DNA of 64,000 nt from DATBDM01 sp034664425 (GCA_034664425.1 JAXDHR010000096.1:10709-74708); one strand, 5' to 3'. Counted from the first letter of the stretch, positions 31,102 through 44,206 are shown. Notes: generated by a model from the letters alone, not told the origin. Translations and numbers: made by a program.

Positions 31102-32486
31102 AGGGAGACGAGCAGGCGGGGTTCGACCGGCTCGGACTTGCCCTTGACCGTCACCGTGCCCATCGGCTCGGTGACCGCGCCCTGGATGCGGCGGGCGGTC
31201 TCGGGGCCGAGGACGACGCCCCCGACCGGCGCGGTGCCCTCGAGCCGCGAGGCGAGGTTGACCGTGTCGCCGATCGCCGTGTGCGTTCGCCCGCCGGCGG
31301 CACCGAGCACGCCGACGAGCGCCTCGCCGGTGTTGACGCCGACGCGAAAACGGGGCCAGTCCGGGTGCTGCGCGGCGAGCTCGCCCGTCGAGCGCTGGAT
31401 CGCCAGCGCCGCCCGGGCGGCGCGCAGCGGATGGTCGTGCTGGTCGCCGCGGCGGTTGAAGGTCGCCATCAGCGCGTCTCCGATGATCCGGTCGATGTCG
31501 CCGCCGCACTCGCGCACGATCGGCGGGATCGCCTGCTCGAAGTAGGCGTTGAGCATCGCGGTGACCTCGCGCGGCGCGTGCGTCTCGCTGTAGGACGTGA
31601 AGCCCTGCAGGTCGGCGAACAGCACGGAGATCTCGCGCGAGCCGGCGGCCGTCACGTCGAGGTAGAGGTCCGAGAAGCGCTCCTCGTGCCACTGACGCTG
31701 AGCCGAGCGCGCGACGAGCCCGAAGGCGAGCAGCATCAGCACGTGCCACTCCCACCAGGTGGCGTGCCAGTTGCGCCCGAAGGCGACCGCGCCCATCGCC
31801 TCCCCGAGCAGCGCGAACGCCGCGGCCATGCCGAGCAGCATCGGGGCGCGCCGCACCCGGAAGAGCTCGAGGTAGCGGACCACCGCGACGGCGTAGAACG
31901 TGATGCCGACCACCGCAGGCACGATCAGCGCGCCGGATGCGCGTTCCGGCGCCGCGGTGGAGTCGAACGGCGCCGTGCGGGTGAGCGAGAGCACCGCCCA
32001 GACGGCCATCAGACCGAGCACCAGCGCGCGCAGCAGGCGGCCGCGGCCGACGATCGCGGGCGTGTGGACCTCGAGGCCGCCAAGGCTCGACGCGGCGGCG
32101 AAGCCGGAGGCGACGAGCAGGCCGAACGGCGTCGCCAGCGCGAAGCCGGCATTCGTCGTGTCGAGCAGCACGCCCGGCGTCGCCAGCGCGTGCAGCCCCA
32201 GGAACCCGGCTGCCGACAGGAACGCCAGCGAGACCAGGAAGACACGAGCATCGCCGCGCCGGAACGCCGCCGCCGAGGTCGCGGCGGCGAGCCCCGCGTT
32301 GAGCGCGCCCGCTCCGAGCACCAGCCAGAAGTGCGCCGGGTGCTGCTCCCACATGACGTCCAGCGTGGGCGCGGCGACGAGTACCGCGAGGCCGGCCAGC
32401 GGGAGCGCCAGCACGGCGGCGAGCAACCAGCCGCCGGGCACGTCCCCGGGCGCCACGGTGCGCGCGGGTGCGCCCGCGGTCGTCAT
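31092..32486 (-). CDS. Membrane-bound class III adenylate/guanylate cyclase
   Basis: A 464-residue protein: six to seven N-terminal membrane helices (residues about 20-255), then a cytoplasmic cyclase homology domain. Catalytic features: the first metal Asp in VLFADLQGFTSYSE, the second in IIGDALMATF, and the transition-state Asn/Arg in GDTVNLASRLEG. In most adenylate cyclases a Lys stands where this protein has Arg (DRIIGD instead of DKxIGD), so the nucleotide preference is uncertain. It follows the receiver/oxidoreductase gene with a 2-base gap, so the two form an operon. cAMP or cGMP signalling from a membrane sensor is the likely role. Confidence 0.9.
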   Translation of the reverse strand: MTTAGAPARTVAPGDVPGGWLLAAVLALPLAGLAVLVAAPTLDVMWEQHPAHFWLVLGAGALNAGLAAATSAAAFRRGDARVFLVSLAFLSAAGFLGLHALATPGVLLDTTNAGFALATPFGLLVASGFAAASSLGGLEVHTPAIVGRGRLLRALVLGLMAVWAVLSLTRTAPFDSTAAPERASGALIVPAVVGITFYAVAVVRYLELFRVRRAPMLLGMAAAFALLGEAMGAVAFGRNWHATWWEWHVLMLLAFGLVARSAQRQWHEERFSDLYLDVTAAGSREISVLFADLQGFTSYSETHAPREVTAMLNAYFEQAIPPIVRECGGDIDRIIGDALMATFNRRGDQHDHPLRAARAALAIQRSTGELAAQHPDWPRFRVGVNTGEALVGVLGAAGGRTHTAIGDTVNLASRLEGTAPVGGVVLGPETARRIQGAVTEPMGTVTVKGKSEPVEPRLLVSLPT

Positions 32487-32488
32487 GG

Positions 32489-34195
32489 CTACGCCCGCGC
32501 CCCCGCCCGCGGTGCCGGGGAGCGACCGGCCGTGAGGTGCTCATGGACCTGGCTGAGCACGACCGCTCCCTCGCCGACGGCGGAGGCGACGCGCTTGACG
32601 GCGCCGCTGCGCACGTCGCCCACGGCGAAGATGCCGGGGACGCTCGTGCCGAGCATCAGCGGCGGCCGCCCGAGGGGGCGGCCCGCGGTCCCGGTGACCG
32701 CGGTGCCGGTGAGCACGTACCCCCACGGATCGCGCTGCACGGACGGCGGCACCCACTCGAGGCCCGGCATCGCCCCGATCAGGATCAGCAGCGCGCCCGC
32801 GGGCACCTCGGCCTCCGTGCCCGACGCGCGGTCGCGGATGGTGACGCGCTCGAGCCGCGTGGCGCCGGACACGCGCACGACCTCGGCGCGGTGGCGCACC
32901 GAGATGTTCGGCGCCGCGTCGATCGCGTCGATCAGGTAGCGCGACATGCTGGCGGCGAGCGACTCGCCCCGGACGAGGATCGTCACGTGCGCGGCGAAGC
33001 GCGCGAGGTGGATCGCCGCCTGGCCGGCGGAGTTGCCGCCGCCGACGACGTAGGCGTCCTGCCCGCCGAGGGCGTGCGCGTCGGCGACCGCCGCGCCGTA
33101 GAAGACACCGGCGCCGGTCAGCTCCGGGATGCCCGGCGCGTCCAAGCGCCGGTAGGCAACCCCGGTGGCCAGGACGATCGCGCGCCCGCGGACCTCCGAG
33201 CCGTCCTCGATCCGGACCGTGTGACGCTCGCCGCCCGGCTCGAGAGCCGTGACCTCGTGCATGAGCAGGAACTCGGTGCCGAACACCCACGCCTGCTGGT
33301 AGGCGCGCTGGGCGAGGTCGGCGCCGGAGACGCCGCGGGCGAAGCCGAGGTAGTTGCGGATGTGCGAGCTCGATCCGGCCTGGCCCCCGATCGCCTCACG
33401 CTCGACGACGAGCGTTCGCAGACCCTCCGAGGTGGCGTAGACCGCCGCGGCGAGCCCGGCCGGCCCGGCGCCGACCACGATCACGTCGTAGTCGCGATCG
33501 TCGGAGAGGCGGGTGGGGACCCCGTAGCTCGCGGCCAGCTCGACGTTCGAGGGATCCACGAGGGCGCGGCCGTCGAGCAGCACGACCAGCGGTTCGAGGC
33601 CGCCGTCGGTGCGGCCGTGCTCGGCGAGGATGTGCCCGCCGCGCTCGCCCTCGGCGTCGTGGAAGACGTGCGGGACCCCGTTGCGGGTCAGCAGCGTCGT
33701 CAGCTCGTGCACGCGCGGCGACCACTGCCGGCCGACGACGGCGATCTGGCTCGGCCCGGACGTGTCCGCCCGCGAGAACTCGTGAAGGAACTCCGTCACC
33801 ATGCGGTGGAAGAGCTCGTCGGGTGAGCGCCAGGGCTTGATCACGTAGAAGTCGAAGTCGCGCCGTGACATGCCGTCGAGGATCGCCGCCGCCGTCTCGG
33901 GATCGCCCCACGCCGCCCAGTCGATCAGCAGCGCCCGGCGCGCGGCCGGGTGCAGCTGCGCGGCGCGGCACAGCAGCTCGGCGCCGGTCAGGCCGGGCAT
34001 CCACTGGTCGGCGAGCACGAGCGCGACGCGCGCGTCCTCGCCGCGGAGCCCCTCGAGCGCGTCGAGCGCGTCGGTTCCCGAGCCGCAGCACTCGATGCGG
34101 TAGTCGCCGGCGTAGCGCCGCTCCAGCTCGGTGCGCAGCCGGGCGAGCCCGTCGGGGTCGTCGTCTGCGGCGAGCAGGACGGGGAGGTCCCTCAC
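32489..34195 (-). CDS. Receiver-glutaredoxin-like-thioredoxin-reductase-like fusion protein
   Basis: A 568-residue fusion. Residues 1-135 are a response-regulator receiver: LLAADDDPDG (acidic pair), LVLADQWMPGLTGAEL (phosphoacceptor Asp) and FYVIKPW (Lys). Residues about 150-235 resemble a glutaredoxin fold (AVVGRQWSPRVHELTTLLTR, and PLVVLLDGRALVDPS) without CxxC. Residues 240-560 are a thioredoxin-reductase-like flavoprotein: VIVVGAGPAGLAAAVYATSE, EREAIGGQAGSSSHIRNYLG, VVGGGNSAGQAAIHLA and GIFAVGDVRSGAVKR. The redox CATC of true thioredoxin reductase is replaced by YGAAVADA, so it cannot reduce thioredoxin in the usual way. It sits in an operon with the membrane cyclase. Start codon is GTG. 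Confidence 0.88.
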   Translation of the reverse strand: MRDLPVLLAADDDPDGLARLRTELERRYAGDYRIECCGSGTDALDALEGLRGEDARVALVLADQWMPGLTGAELLCRAAQLHPAARRALLIDWAAWGDPETAAAILDGMSRRDFDFYVIKPWRSPDELFHRMVTEFLHEFSRADTSGPSQIAVVGRQWSPRVHELTTLLTRNGVPHVFHDAEGERGGHILAEHGRTDGGLEPLVVLLDGRALVDPSNVELAASYGVPTRLSDDRDYDVIVVGAGPAGLAAAVYATSEGLRTLVVEREAIGGQAGSSSHIRNYLGFARGVSGADLAQRAYQQAWVFGTEFLLMHEVTALEPGGERHTVRIEDGSEVRGRAIVLATGVAYRRLDAPGIPELTGAGVFYGAAVADAHALGGQDAYVVGGGNSAGQAAIHLARFAAHVTILVRGESLAASMSRYLIDAIDAAPNISVRHRAEVVRVSGATRLERVTIRDRASGTEAEVPAGALLILIGAMPGLEWVPPSVQRDPWGYVLTGTAVTGTAGRPLGRPPLMLGTSVPGIFAVGDVRSGAVKRVASAVGEGAVVLSQVHEHLTAGRSPAPRAGARA

Positions 34196-34224
34196 GGCAC
34201 GACACTAGCCGCCGGGTCCGTTGC

Positions 34225-34230
34225 TAGCCT
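34225..34230 (+). promoter_or_regulatory. Candidate -10 element of the pyr operon
   Basis: TAGCCT fits TANNNT and would start transcription near 34237, a few bases before the PyrR-binding hairpin. That gives a leader of only about 42 bases. No convincing -35 is visible. Confidence 0.35.
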
Positions 34231-34239
34231 GCGGCCTGT

Positions 34240-34271
34240 CCCTTTAACCAGGTCCCGCGAGGCCAGGAAGG
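34240..34271 (+). promoter_or_regulatory. PyrR-binding RNA element in the pyr operon leader
   Basis: TCCCGCGAGG (34253-34262) matches the PyrR binding-loop consensus UCCnGnGAGG. It is flanked by GG/CC pairs and a lower stem CCTT (34241-34244) with AAGG (34268-34271). The lower stem includes the AAGGA ribosome-binding site 7 bases before the pyrR GTG. PyrR with UMP or UTP would stabilise the hairpin and block translation, as known for mycobacteria. There is no room for an attenuator. Confidence 0.85.
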
Positions 34272-34278
34272 AACTCGA

Positions 34279-34827
34279 GTGAGCGCATCGAGAGTCGTCC
34301 TCGACGAGGACGACGTGCGCCGGACGCTCGTCCGGATCGCGCACGAGATCGTCGAGAAGAACGCCGGCCGGCCCATCGCGCTGGTCGGCATCCACCGCCG
34401 CGGTGCGCACCTCGCCACGCGGCTCCACGCCCTAGTCGAGGATGCGCTGGGGGAGGACGTGCCCCGCGGCGACATCGACATCGCCTTCTACCGCGACGAC
34501 GTGGCCTCCCGGCCCGCCGACCCCTCGGTGCGCGCATCGGACCTGCCGTTCCGGCTCGAGGGCCGCACGGTGGTGCTCGTCGACGACGTCCTCTACACCG
34601 GCCGCACGGTGCGTGCCGGCATCGACGCCTTGTTCGACTACGGACGTCCGGATCGCGTGCAGCTCGCCGTCCTCGCCGATCGCGGGCACCGCGAGCTGCC
34701 GATCCGGCCGGATTACGTGGGCAAGAACCTCCCCACCGCGCGTTCGCAGCGGGTCAACGTCCGCGTCGCCGAAGAGGACGGCGTCGACGAGGTCGCGATC
34801 GTCGAGCTCGAGGAGGCCTACGCGTGA
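34279..34827 (+). CDS. pyrR: Bifunctional pyr operon regulator / uracil phosphoribosyltransferase PyrR
   Basis: A 182-residue phosphoribosyltransferase-fold RNA-binding protein that senses uridine nucleotides and represses its own operon. The PRPP-binding motif is VVLVDDVLYTGRTVRAGIDA (residues about 98-117). LVGIHRRGAHLATRL and DIDIAFYRDD near the N-terminal third are the usual PyrR substrate loops. The C-terminal YVGKNLPTARSQRVNVRV is also typical. The GTG start has AAGGA 7 bases upstream, inside the PyrR-binding hairpin. It is the first of seven overlapping pyrimidine genes. Confidence 0.96.
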   Translation: MSASRVVLDEDDVRRTLVRIAHEIVEKNAGRPIALVGIHRRGAHLATRLHALVEDALGEDVPRGDIDIAFYRDDVASRPADPSVRASDLPFRLEGRTVVLVDDVLYTGRTVRAGIDALFDYGRPDRVQLAVLADRGHRELPIRPDYVGKNLPTARSQRVNVRVAEEDGVDEVAIVELEEAYA

Positions 34828-35770
34828 TGCGTCACCTGCTGTCGATCGAGGACCTCGACCGCGCCGCCATCGAGCGCATCCTCGACCGCGCCCGCTCGTT
34901 CACCGAGGTCTCCGAGCGCGAGATCAAGAAGGTCCCCGCGCTGCGCGGGCGCCGCGTCCTCAACCTCTTCTACGAGGCCTCGACGCGCACCCGCTCCTCG
35001 TTCGAGCTGGCGGCGAAGTCGCTGTCGGCCGACGTCATCAACTTCGTCTCGAGCGGATCCAGCGTGGAGAAGGGCGAGTCGCTCAAGGACACGGTGCAGA
35101 CGCTCAGCGCCTACCAGCCCGACCTGATCGTGATCCGCTCGCCCCATGTCGGCGCCGCGCACCTCGTCGCGGGCTGGACGACGGCCGGCGTCGTCAACGC
35201 CGGCGACGGCAAGCACGAGCACCCGACGCAGGCGCTGCTGGACGTGCATACGCTGCTGCAGCGCTTCGACAAGCTCGACGGCCTGAGCATCTGGATCGTC
35301 GGCGACGTGCTGCACTCGCGCGTCGCGCGCTCGAACATCCTCGCCTTCACGAAGCTCGGCGCGCGCGTGACCGTCTGCGGGCCGCCGACGCTGATTCCCC
35401 GCGCGATCGCCGAGGCGGTCGGCTGCGAGGTCGAGTACACGCTCGACCGGCTCGGCGAGGCCGATGTCGTCTACGCGCTGCGGATGCAGCACGAGCGCAT
35501 GAGCGGCTCGTTCGTCCCGAGCCTGCGCGAGTACGCCGCCGTCTACCAGATCGACGGTCGCCGGCTCGGGGCCCGCCAGGTGCTGATGCATCCCGGGCCC
35601 GTCAACCGCGGCGTCGAGCTCGCGGCCGAGGTGATCGACTCGCCGCAGGCGATGATCGGCCAGCAGGTCGCCGCCGGCGTCGTCGTCCGCATGGCCGTGC
35701 TCTACGAGCTGCTCGCCGGCCGCGGTGCCGGCGCACCGCAGAGCCTCGCCTCCGTCCCGACGCCCGCGTG

Positions 35771-35771
<1 letters not shown>
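34827..35771 (+). CDS. pyrB: Aspartate carbamoyltransferase catalytic subunit
   Basis: 314 residues. It makes N-carbamoyl-aspartate from carbamoyl phosphate and aspartate, the committed step of pyrimidine synthesis. The carbamoyl-phosphate motif is FYEASTRTRSSFELAAKSL (residues about 47-65), and the substrate loop is GDGKHEHPTQALLDVHTL. DVLHSRVARSN and MHPGPVNRG are further landmarks. There is no sign of a regulatory PyrI gene, as expected where PyrR controls the operon. The junction is GTGATG: GTG 34824 is also a possible start. It overlaps pyrR and pyrC by single stop-start contacts. Confidence 0.97.
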
Positions 35772-37116
<1,345 letters not shown>

Positions 37117-37120
<4 letters not shown>

Positions 37121-38213
37121 GCGCTTACGTCCTGCTCGAGGACGGGACGCGCTTCGACGGCGACGCCGTCGGGGCGGACGGCCACGTCTGCGGCGAGGTC
37201 GTGTTCACCACGGGCATGTCCGGCTACCAGGAGTCGATGACCGACCCGAGCTTCGCCCGCCAGCTGATCACGTTCACCCACGTCCACGTCGGAAGCTACG
37301 GCGTCAGCGAGGCCGCGATGGAGTCCGATCGCATCCACGCGGCCGGGGCGATCATGCGCGAGGCGGTCAACACGACCGACGCGCCGAGCGCGGAGCAGGG
37401 CTGGCTCGACTGGCTCGAGGCCAACGGCGTGCCGGCGATCAGCGGCGTGGACACGCGCGCGCTCGTGCGTCACATCCGCGACGAGGGCTCGATGCGCGGC
37501 GGGATCTTCCCGGCGTCGATGGGGGAGGGCGAGGCGCGCGAGCGGATCGCCGCCGAGCCGCCGATGGCGGGGCGCGACCTCGCCCGCGAGGTGACGATCG
37601 GCGCGCCGACGATCCACGCCGGCGAGGGTGACGGCCCGACGATCATCGCGCTCGACACCGGTATCAAGCGCTCGATCGTGCGCAACTTCACGAGCCGCGG
37701 CGCGACGCTCGAGCTGTACCCGTGCACGACGCCGGCCGAGGAGCTGCTGGCTCGCGACCCGCACGGCTACTTCCTCGTGCCCGGCCCCGGCGATCCGGCC
37801 GCGCTCGGCTACCTCGTCGACACGATCCGCACGCTCGTCGCCCGCAAGCCGGTCTTCGGGATCTGCCTCGGCCACCAGCTGCTCGGGCAAGCGGTCGGGC
37901 TGGACACCTTCAAGCTGCGCTTCGGCCATCGCGGCGGCAACCACCCCGTCAAGGACCTGCGCACGGGCCGGATCGCGATCACGGCCCAGAATCACGGCTT
38001 CGCGGTGAGGGGTGAGCCCGGGGAGCGCCTGCAGTCCGATCTCGGGGAGGCCGAGCTGACCCACGTGAACCTCTACGACGGCACGATCGAGGGCATCCGG
38101 CTACTCGACGTTCCCGCGGGCTGCGTCCAGTACCACCCGGAGGCCGGCCCCGGGCCGCACGACTCCGTCGGCCTGTTCGACGACTTCATCGCCGCGATCG
38201 CCGAGGCCGCGTG

Positions 38214-38214
<1 letters not shown>
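37117..38214 (+). CDS. carA: Carbamoyl-phosphate synthase small (glutaminase) subunit
   Basis: 365 residues. It hydrolyses glutamine and tunnels ammonia to CarB. The N-terminal domain starts YVLLEDGTRFDGDAVG and has VVFTTGMSGYQESMTDPSF. The class I amidotransferase domain has the nucleophile in FGICLGHQLLGQAVG (residues about 245-259) and the His-Glu pair in CVQYHPEAGPGPHDS. All catalytic residues are present. The gene is coupled on both sides by overlaps (ATGA with pyrC, TGATG with carB). Confidence 0.97.
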
Positions 38215-41338
<3,124 letters not shown>

Positions 41339-41342
<4 letters not shown>

Positions 41343-42256
41343 CGGCGGCCGCCGCCGAGCGCACGCTCGCGCCGCTCGGGCGCCGGCGGGCCGCAGTCGT
41401 CGCCGCGGAGCGATACGGGGCGTACGTCGTGCTGTCGGCCGCTGACGCCGGCGGCCCTGCACCCGACCCCGGGCAGTTCTACATGCTGACCGCCGCCGAG
41501 CGCTGGGGCGGAGGCGACGACGAGCGCCCGTTCCTGCCGCGCGCGTTCTCGGTCATGCGCCGCCACGCGGACGGCACGCTGGACTTCCTGCTCGAGGCGG
41601 TCGGGCCGGGGACGGAGCGTCTCGCGGAGCTCGCGCCGGGCGACGACCTGTGGTTGCTCGGTCCGCTCGGCCGCGGCTTCGCCCCGCCGCGCGACGGGCG
41701 CCGCCCGCTGCTCGTCGGCGGCGGCGTTGGCACCGCGCCGCTGGCGATCTGGAGTGACGCGCTCACCCAGTCCGCGTCGAGCGCCGCCGACGGTCACGAC
41801 GCCGGTGCGCGGACGGGCACCGGCGACGATCCGCTCGTCCTGCTCGGCTTCCGCGACGCCGCGCACGCCGCCGGCGCCGCACTGATCGACGGCGCCCGGG
41901 TGGCGACCGACGACGGCTCGGCCGGCCACCGGGGCGTTGTCACCGACCTGCTGCGCGACGCGCTCGGCCGAACCGTCGCCCGTACGCCGATCGCCGAGGC
42001 TGCGGTGCAGGCGACGGGAGGGCGGAACACCGATTGGGAGGTCTACGCCTGCGGGCCGCCGCCGATGCTCGAGGCCGTCCGCGCGCTCTGCGCGCGCGAC
42101 GGGGTCCCGGCGCAGCTCGCGCTCGAGTCCGGCATGGCCTGCGGCTACGGCGCCTGCTTCGGCTGCGTGGTGGCGACGAGGGCTGGATACGTGCGCCTCT
42201 GCGTCGACGGCCCGGTGCTCGATGCCGCCGATCTCGACGAGGTGACGCATCCGTGA
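41339..42256 (+). CDS. pyrK: Dihydroorotate dehydrogenase electron-transfer subunit PyrK
   Basis: 305 residues. Iron-sulfur flavoprotein that passes electrons from class 1B PyrD to NAD+. The FAD domain has PGQFYMLTAAERW and PRAFSVMRRH, the NAD domain PLLVGGGVGTAPLAIW and VYACGPPPMLEAVRAL. The C-terminal [2Fe-2S] site is ESGMACGYGACFGCVVAT plus RLCVDGPV, i.e. four Cys in C-x4-C-x2-C-x12-C. The Ala/Asp-rich stretch between residues about 140 and 165 is longer than usual. The GTG start overlaps the carB stop. Confidence 0.95.
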
Positions 42257-43164
42257 GCATCGACTTCTGCGGCATCGAGCTCGCCCACCCGATCGTCAAC
42301 GCGTCGGGCACGTTCGACGCGATCGCGGCGCGGCGAGCGTTCGGGGACGCGCTGCTGGCGTCGTTCCCGTTCGCCGCCTTCGTCTCCAAGACGGTCACGC
42401 TCGCGCCGCGCCAGGGCAACCCGCCCCCGCGCCTGTGGGAGCTCGGCGCCGGCATGGTCAACTCGATCGGGCTGCCGAACAAGGGGCTCGCCGGCTACCT
42501 CGAGCACGACCTGCCCGAGCTGGCTGCCCTGCCGGTGCCGCTCGTCGTCAACGTCATGGGCTTCACGCGCGAGGAGGTCGCGACGCTCGTCGAGGCCTTC
42601 GGCGCGCGGCCGGAGGTCGCCGCGCTCGAGCTCAACGTGTCCTGCCCGAACGTCAAGACGGGGATGCTGATGGGCGCCGATCCGGGGGAGGTCGCCGGGC
42701 TGCTCGACGCCGTCCGCCCGCACACCGGCAAGCCGCTGATCGTCAAGCTCACGCCGAACTGCACGTCGCCGGCGGAGGTCGCCGCGGCCGCCGAGGCGCA
42801 CGGGGCCGACGCGATCTCGCTGATCAACACGTTGCGCGGCGCGGTCGCGGACCCGCGCGATCCGGCGCGCGCATGGCTCGGCGGCGGCACCGGCGGGGTG
42901 TCCGGACCTGCGGTGCGCGTGCTGGCGCTCGCCGTGCTGGCCGAGGTCGCCGCGCGCGTCGCGGTGCCGGTCGTCGGCATGGGCGGCGTGGCCCGCGGCG
43001 CGCATGCGCGCGCGCTGCTGGACGCCGGCGCGACGCTCGTGGCGGTCGGCACGGAGTCCTTCCGCGACCCGCTCGCGGGCGCCCGTGTGGCGGCCGAGCT
43101 GGCCGGAGGGAATGCCGTAGCAGAGTTCGCGCCAAAGTGCCTGCAAACATCCCCATTACCGTAA
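42253..43164 (+). CDS. pyrD: Dihydroorotate dehydrogenase, class 1B catalytic subunit
   Basis: 303 residues. FMN enzyme oxidising dihydroorotate to orotate; the 1B type works with PyrK and NAD+. Signatures: IVNASGTFDAIAA, MVNSIGLPNKGL, the catalytic Cys in LELNVSCPNVKTGMLMG, and the FMN phosphate loop PVVGMGGVARGAHARALLDA. The GTG start overlaps pyrK as GTGA. This is the last pyrimidine gene of the operon. pyrE and pyrF are not in the window. The 96 bases that follow hold a palindrome and the mihF promoter. Confidence 0.95.
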   Translation: MSIDFCGIELAHPIVNASGTFDAIAARRAFGDALLASFPFAAFVSKTVTLAPRQGNPPPRLWELGAGMVNSIGLPNKGLAGYLEHDLPELAALPVPLVVNVMGFTREEVATLVEAFGARPEVAALELNVSCPNVKTGMLMGADPGEVAGLLDAVRPHTGKPLIVKLTPNCTSPAEVAAAAEAHGADAISLINTLRGAVADPRDPARAWLGGGTGGVSGPAVRVLALAVLAEVAARVAVPVVGMGGVARGAHARALLDAGATLVAVGTESFRDPLAGARVAAELAGGNAVAEFAPKCLQTSPLP

Positions 43165-43184
43165 ACTCGCCTCCATACTGCTAC

Positions 43185-43199
43185 ACCTCAACTTGAGGT
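43185..43199. repeat. Palindrome ACCTCAA-C-TTGAGGT upstream of mihF
   Basis: A perfect 7+7 inverted repeat with one central base, 21 bases after the pyrD stop and 61 before mihF. It could be an operator. The arms resemble MerR/SoxR half-sites, but the spacing is too short for SoxR. A TAAACT (43162-43167) lies just upstream. Confidence 0.4.
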
Positions 43200-43224
43200 C
43201 GAGGCGAATTCATGCCCTTGGGCC

Positions 43225-43252
43225 TTGCCGCTCTGGGAAGGAGATGTAGACT
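43225..43252 (+). promoter_or_regulatory. Promoter of mihF (TTGCCG-16-TAGACT), probably leaderless
   Basis: TTGCCG (43225-43230), 16 bases, then TAGACT (43247-43252), which ends 8 bases before the ATG. Transcription would start at or next to the ATG, giving a leaderless mRNA, common in actinobacteria. Confidence 0.55.
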
Positions 43253-43260
43253 CGCCGCCC

Positions 43261-43605
43261 ATGCCGCCAGCGACCAAGACGCCTGCCAAGCCGATCGTGG
43301 CTGCCCCGGAACGATCCCTTCAGCAGCGCATGGATGCGCTGCAGCGTGCGAACCAGATCCGCACGCGGCGTGCGCAGCTCAAGCGGGACCTGAAGTCGGG
43401 TCGGCGCAGCATCCACGACCTCCTCCTGGACCCGCCGGATTACGTGGAGACGGCGAAGGTCTTCGACATGCTGCTGGCCGTTCCCAAATACGGGCGCGTG
43501 AAGGTCAACAAGGTCCTGCAGCAGTGCCGCATCTCGCCGAGCAAGACCATCGGCGGCCTCTCGCAGCGCCAGCGCACCGAGCTCGTCTCGATGCTGCGGC
43601 GCTAG
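43261..43605 (+). CDS. mihF: Integration host factor, actinobacterial type (mIHF)
   Basis: 114 residues. A nucleoid-associated DNA-binding protein found only in Actinobacteria and unrelated in sequence to IHF-alpha/beta. Landmarks: RMDALQRANQIRTRRAQLKR, DLKSGRRSIHDLLLDPP, and the helix-two-turn-helix part VPKYGRVKVNKVLQQCRISP followed by KTIGGLSQRQRTEL. It usually lies between pyrF and gmk; here pyrKD precedes it. The ATG at 43261 is probably also the transcription start. It is 4 bases from gmk. Confidence 0.95.
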   Translation: MPPATKTPAKPIVAAPERSLQQRMDALQRANQIRTRRAQLKRDLKSGRRSIHDLLLDPPDYVETAKVFDMLLAVPKYGRVKVNKVLQQCRISPSKTIGGLSQRQRTELVSMLRR

Positions 43606-43609
43606 TCGC

Positions 43610-44170
43610 TTGGCGCGCGTCTTCGTCATCACCGGCCCCTCGGGCGTCGGCAAGGGCACCCTGATCCGCTCGCTGCTCGATCGCATCCCAGAGCTCGAGC
43701 TGTCCGTGTCCGCCACCACGCGCGACCCGCGGCCGGGGGAGCAGGACGGCGTCGACTACCACTTCCTCGACGACGCCGAGTTCGACCGCCGGGTGCTCGC
43801 CGGCGACTTCGTCGAGCACGCGGGCTACTCGGGCCGCCGCTACGGCACGCTGCGCTCCGACCTCGAGCAGCGGCTCGAGCGCGGCGCGCCCGTCGTGCTG
43901 GAGATCGAGGTGCAGGGAGCGCGCCAGGTGCGCGAGACGATGCCCGACGCGGTGCGGATCTTCATCGCCCCGCCGTCCGAGGACGCGCTGCGCGCCCGCC
44001 TGATCGCGCGCGGGACCGACGATCCCGAGCAGGTGCAGGCCCGGCTCGCCGCCGCGCGGGACGAGCTCGGCGCGCAGGGCGACTGGCCGCACGTGATCGT
44101 CAACGACCGGCTCGAGGATGCCGTTCCGGCGCTCGAGGATCTCGTCCGTGCCGAGCTGCGACGCGGCTGA
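43610..44170 (+). CDS. gmk: Guanylate kinase
   Basis: 186 residues. Phosphorylates GMP to GDP. The P-loop is VITGPSGVGKGTLIRSLL at the N-terminus. GMP-binding residues lie in LSVSATTRDPRPGEQDGVDY and AGYSGRRYGT, and the lid and end region are RLIARGTDDPEQVQARL. The start must be TTG 43610, as no other start lies between the mihF stop and the P-loop. Short spacing suggests cotranscription with mihF. Confidence 0.95.
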   Translation: MARVFVITGPSGVGKGTLIRSLLDRIPELELSVSATTRDPRPGEQDGVDYHFLDDAEFDRRVLAGDFVEHAGYSGRRYGTLRSDLEQRLERGAPVVLEIEVQGARQVRETMPDAVRIFIAPPSEDALRARLIARGTDDPEQVQARLAAARDELGAQGDWPHVIVNDRLEDAVPALEDLVRAELRRG

Positions 44171-44200
44171 GCCTGGATGCGCGAATCGGGGGATCCAGGC
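44171..44200 (+). terminator. Hairpin between gmk and rpoZ
   Basis: GCCTGGAT (44171-44178) and ATCCAGGC (44193-44200) form a perfect 8-bp inverted repeat right after the gmk stop, with a 14-base loop and no T-run. It may end or slow gmk transcription before the rpoZ promoter. Confidence 0.4.
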
Positions 44201-44206
44201 TGAAGC

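Noticed and set aside
43185..43199. SoxR box upstream of mihF
   Set aside because: The half-sites CCTCAA and TTGAGG match, but SoxR/MerR sites need a wider spacer than the single base found here. I kept it only as an unassigned palindrome.
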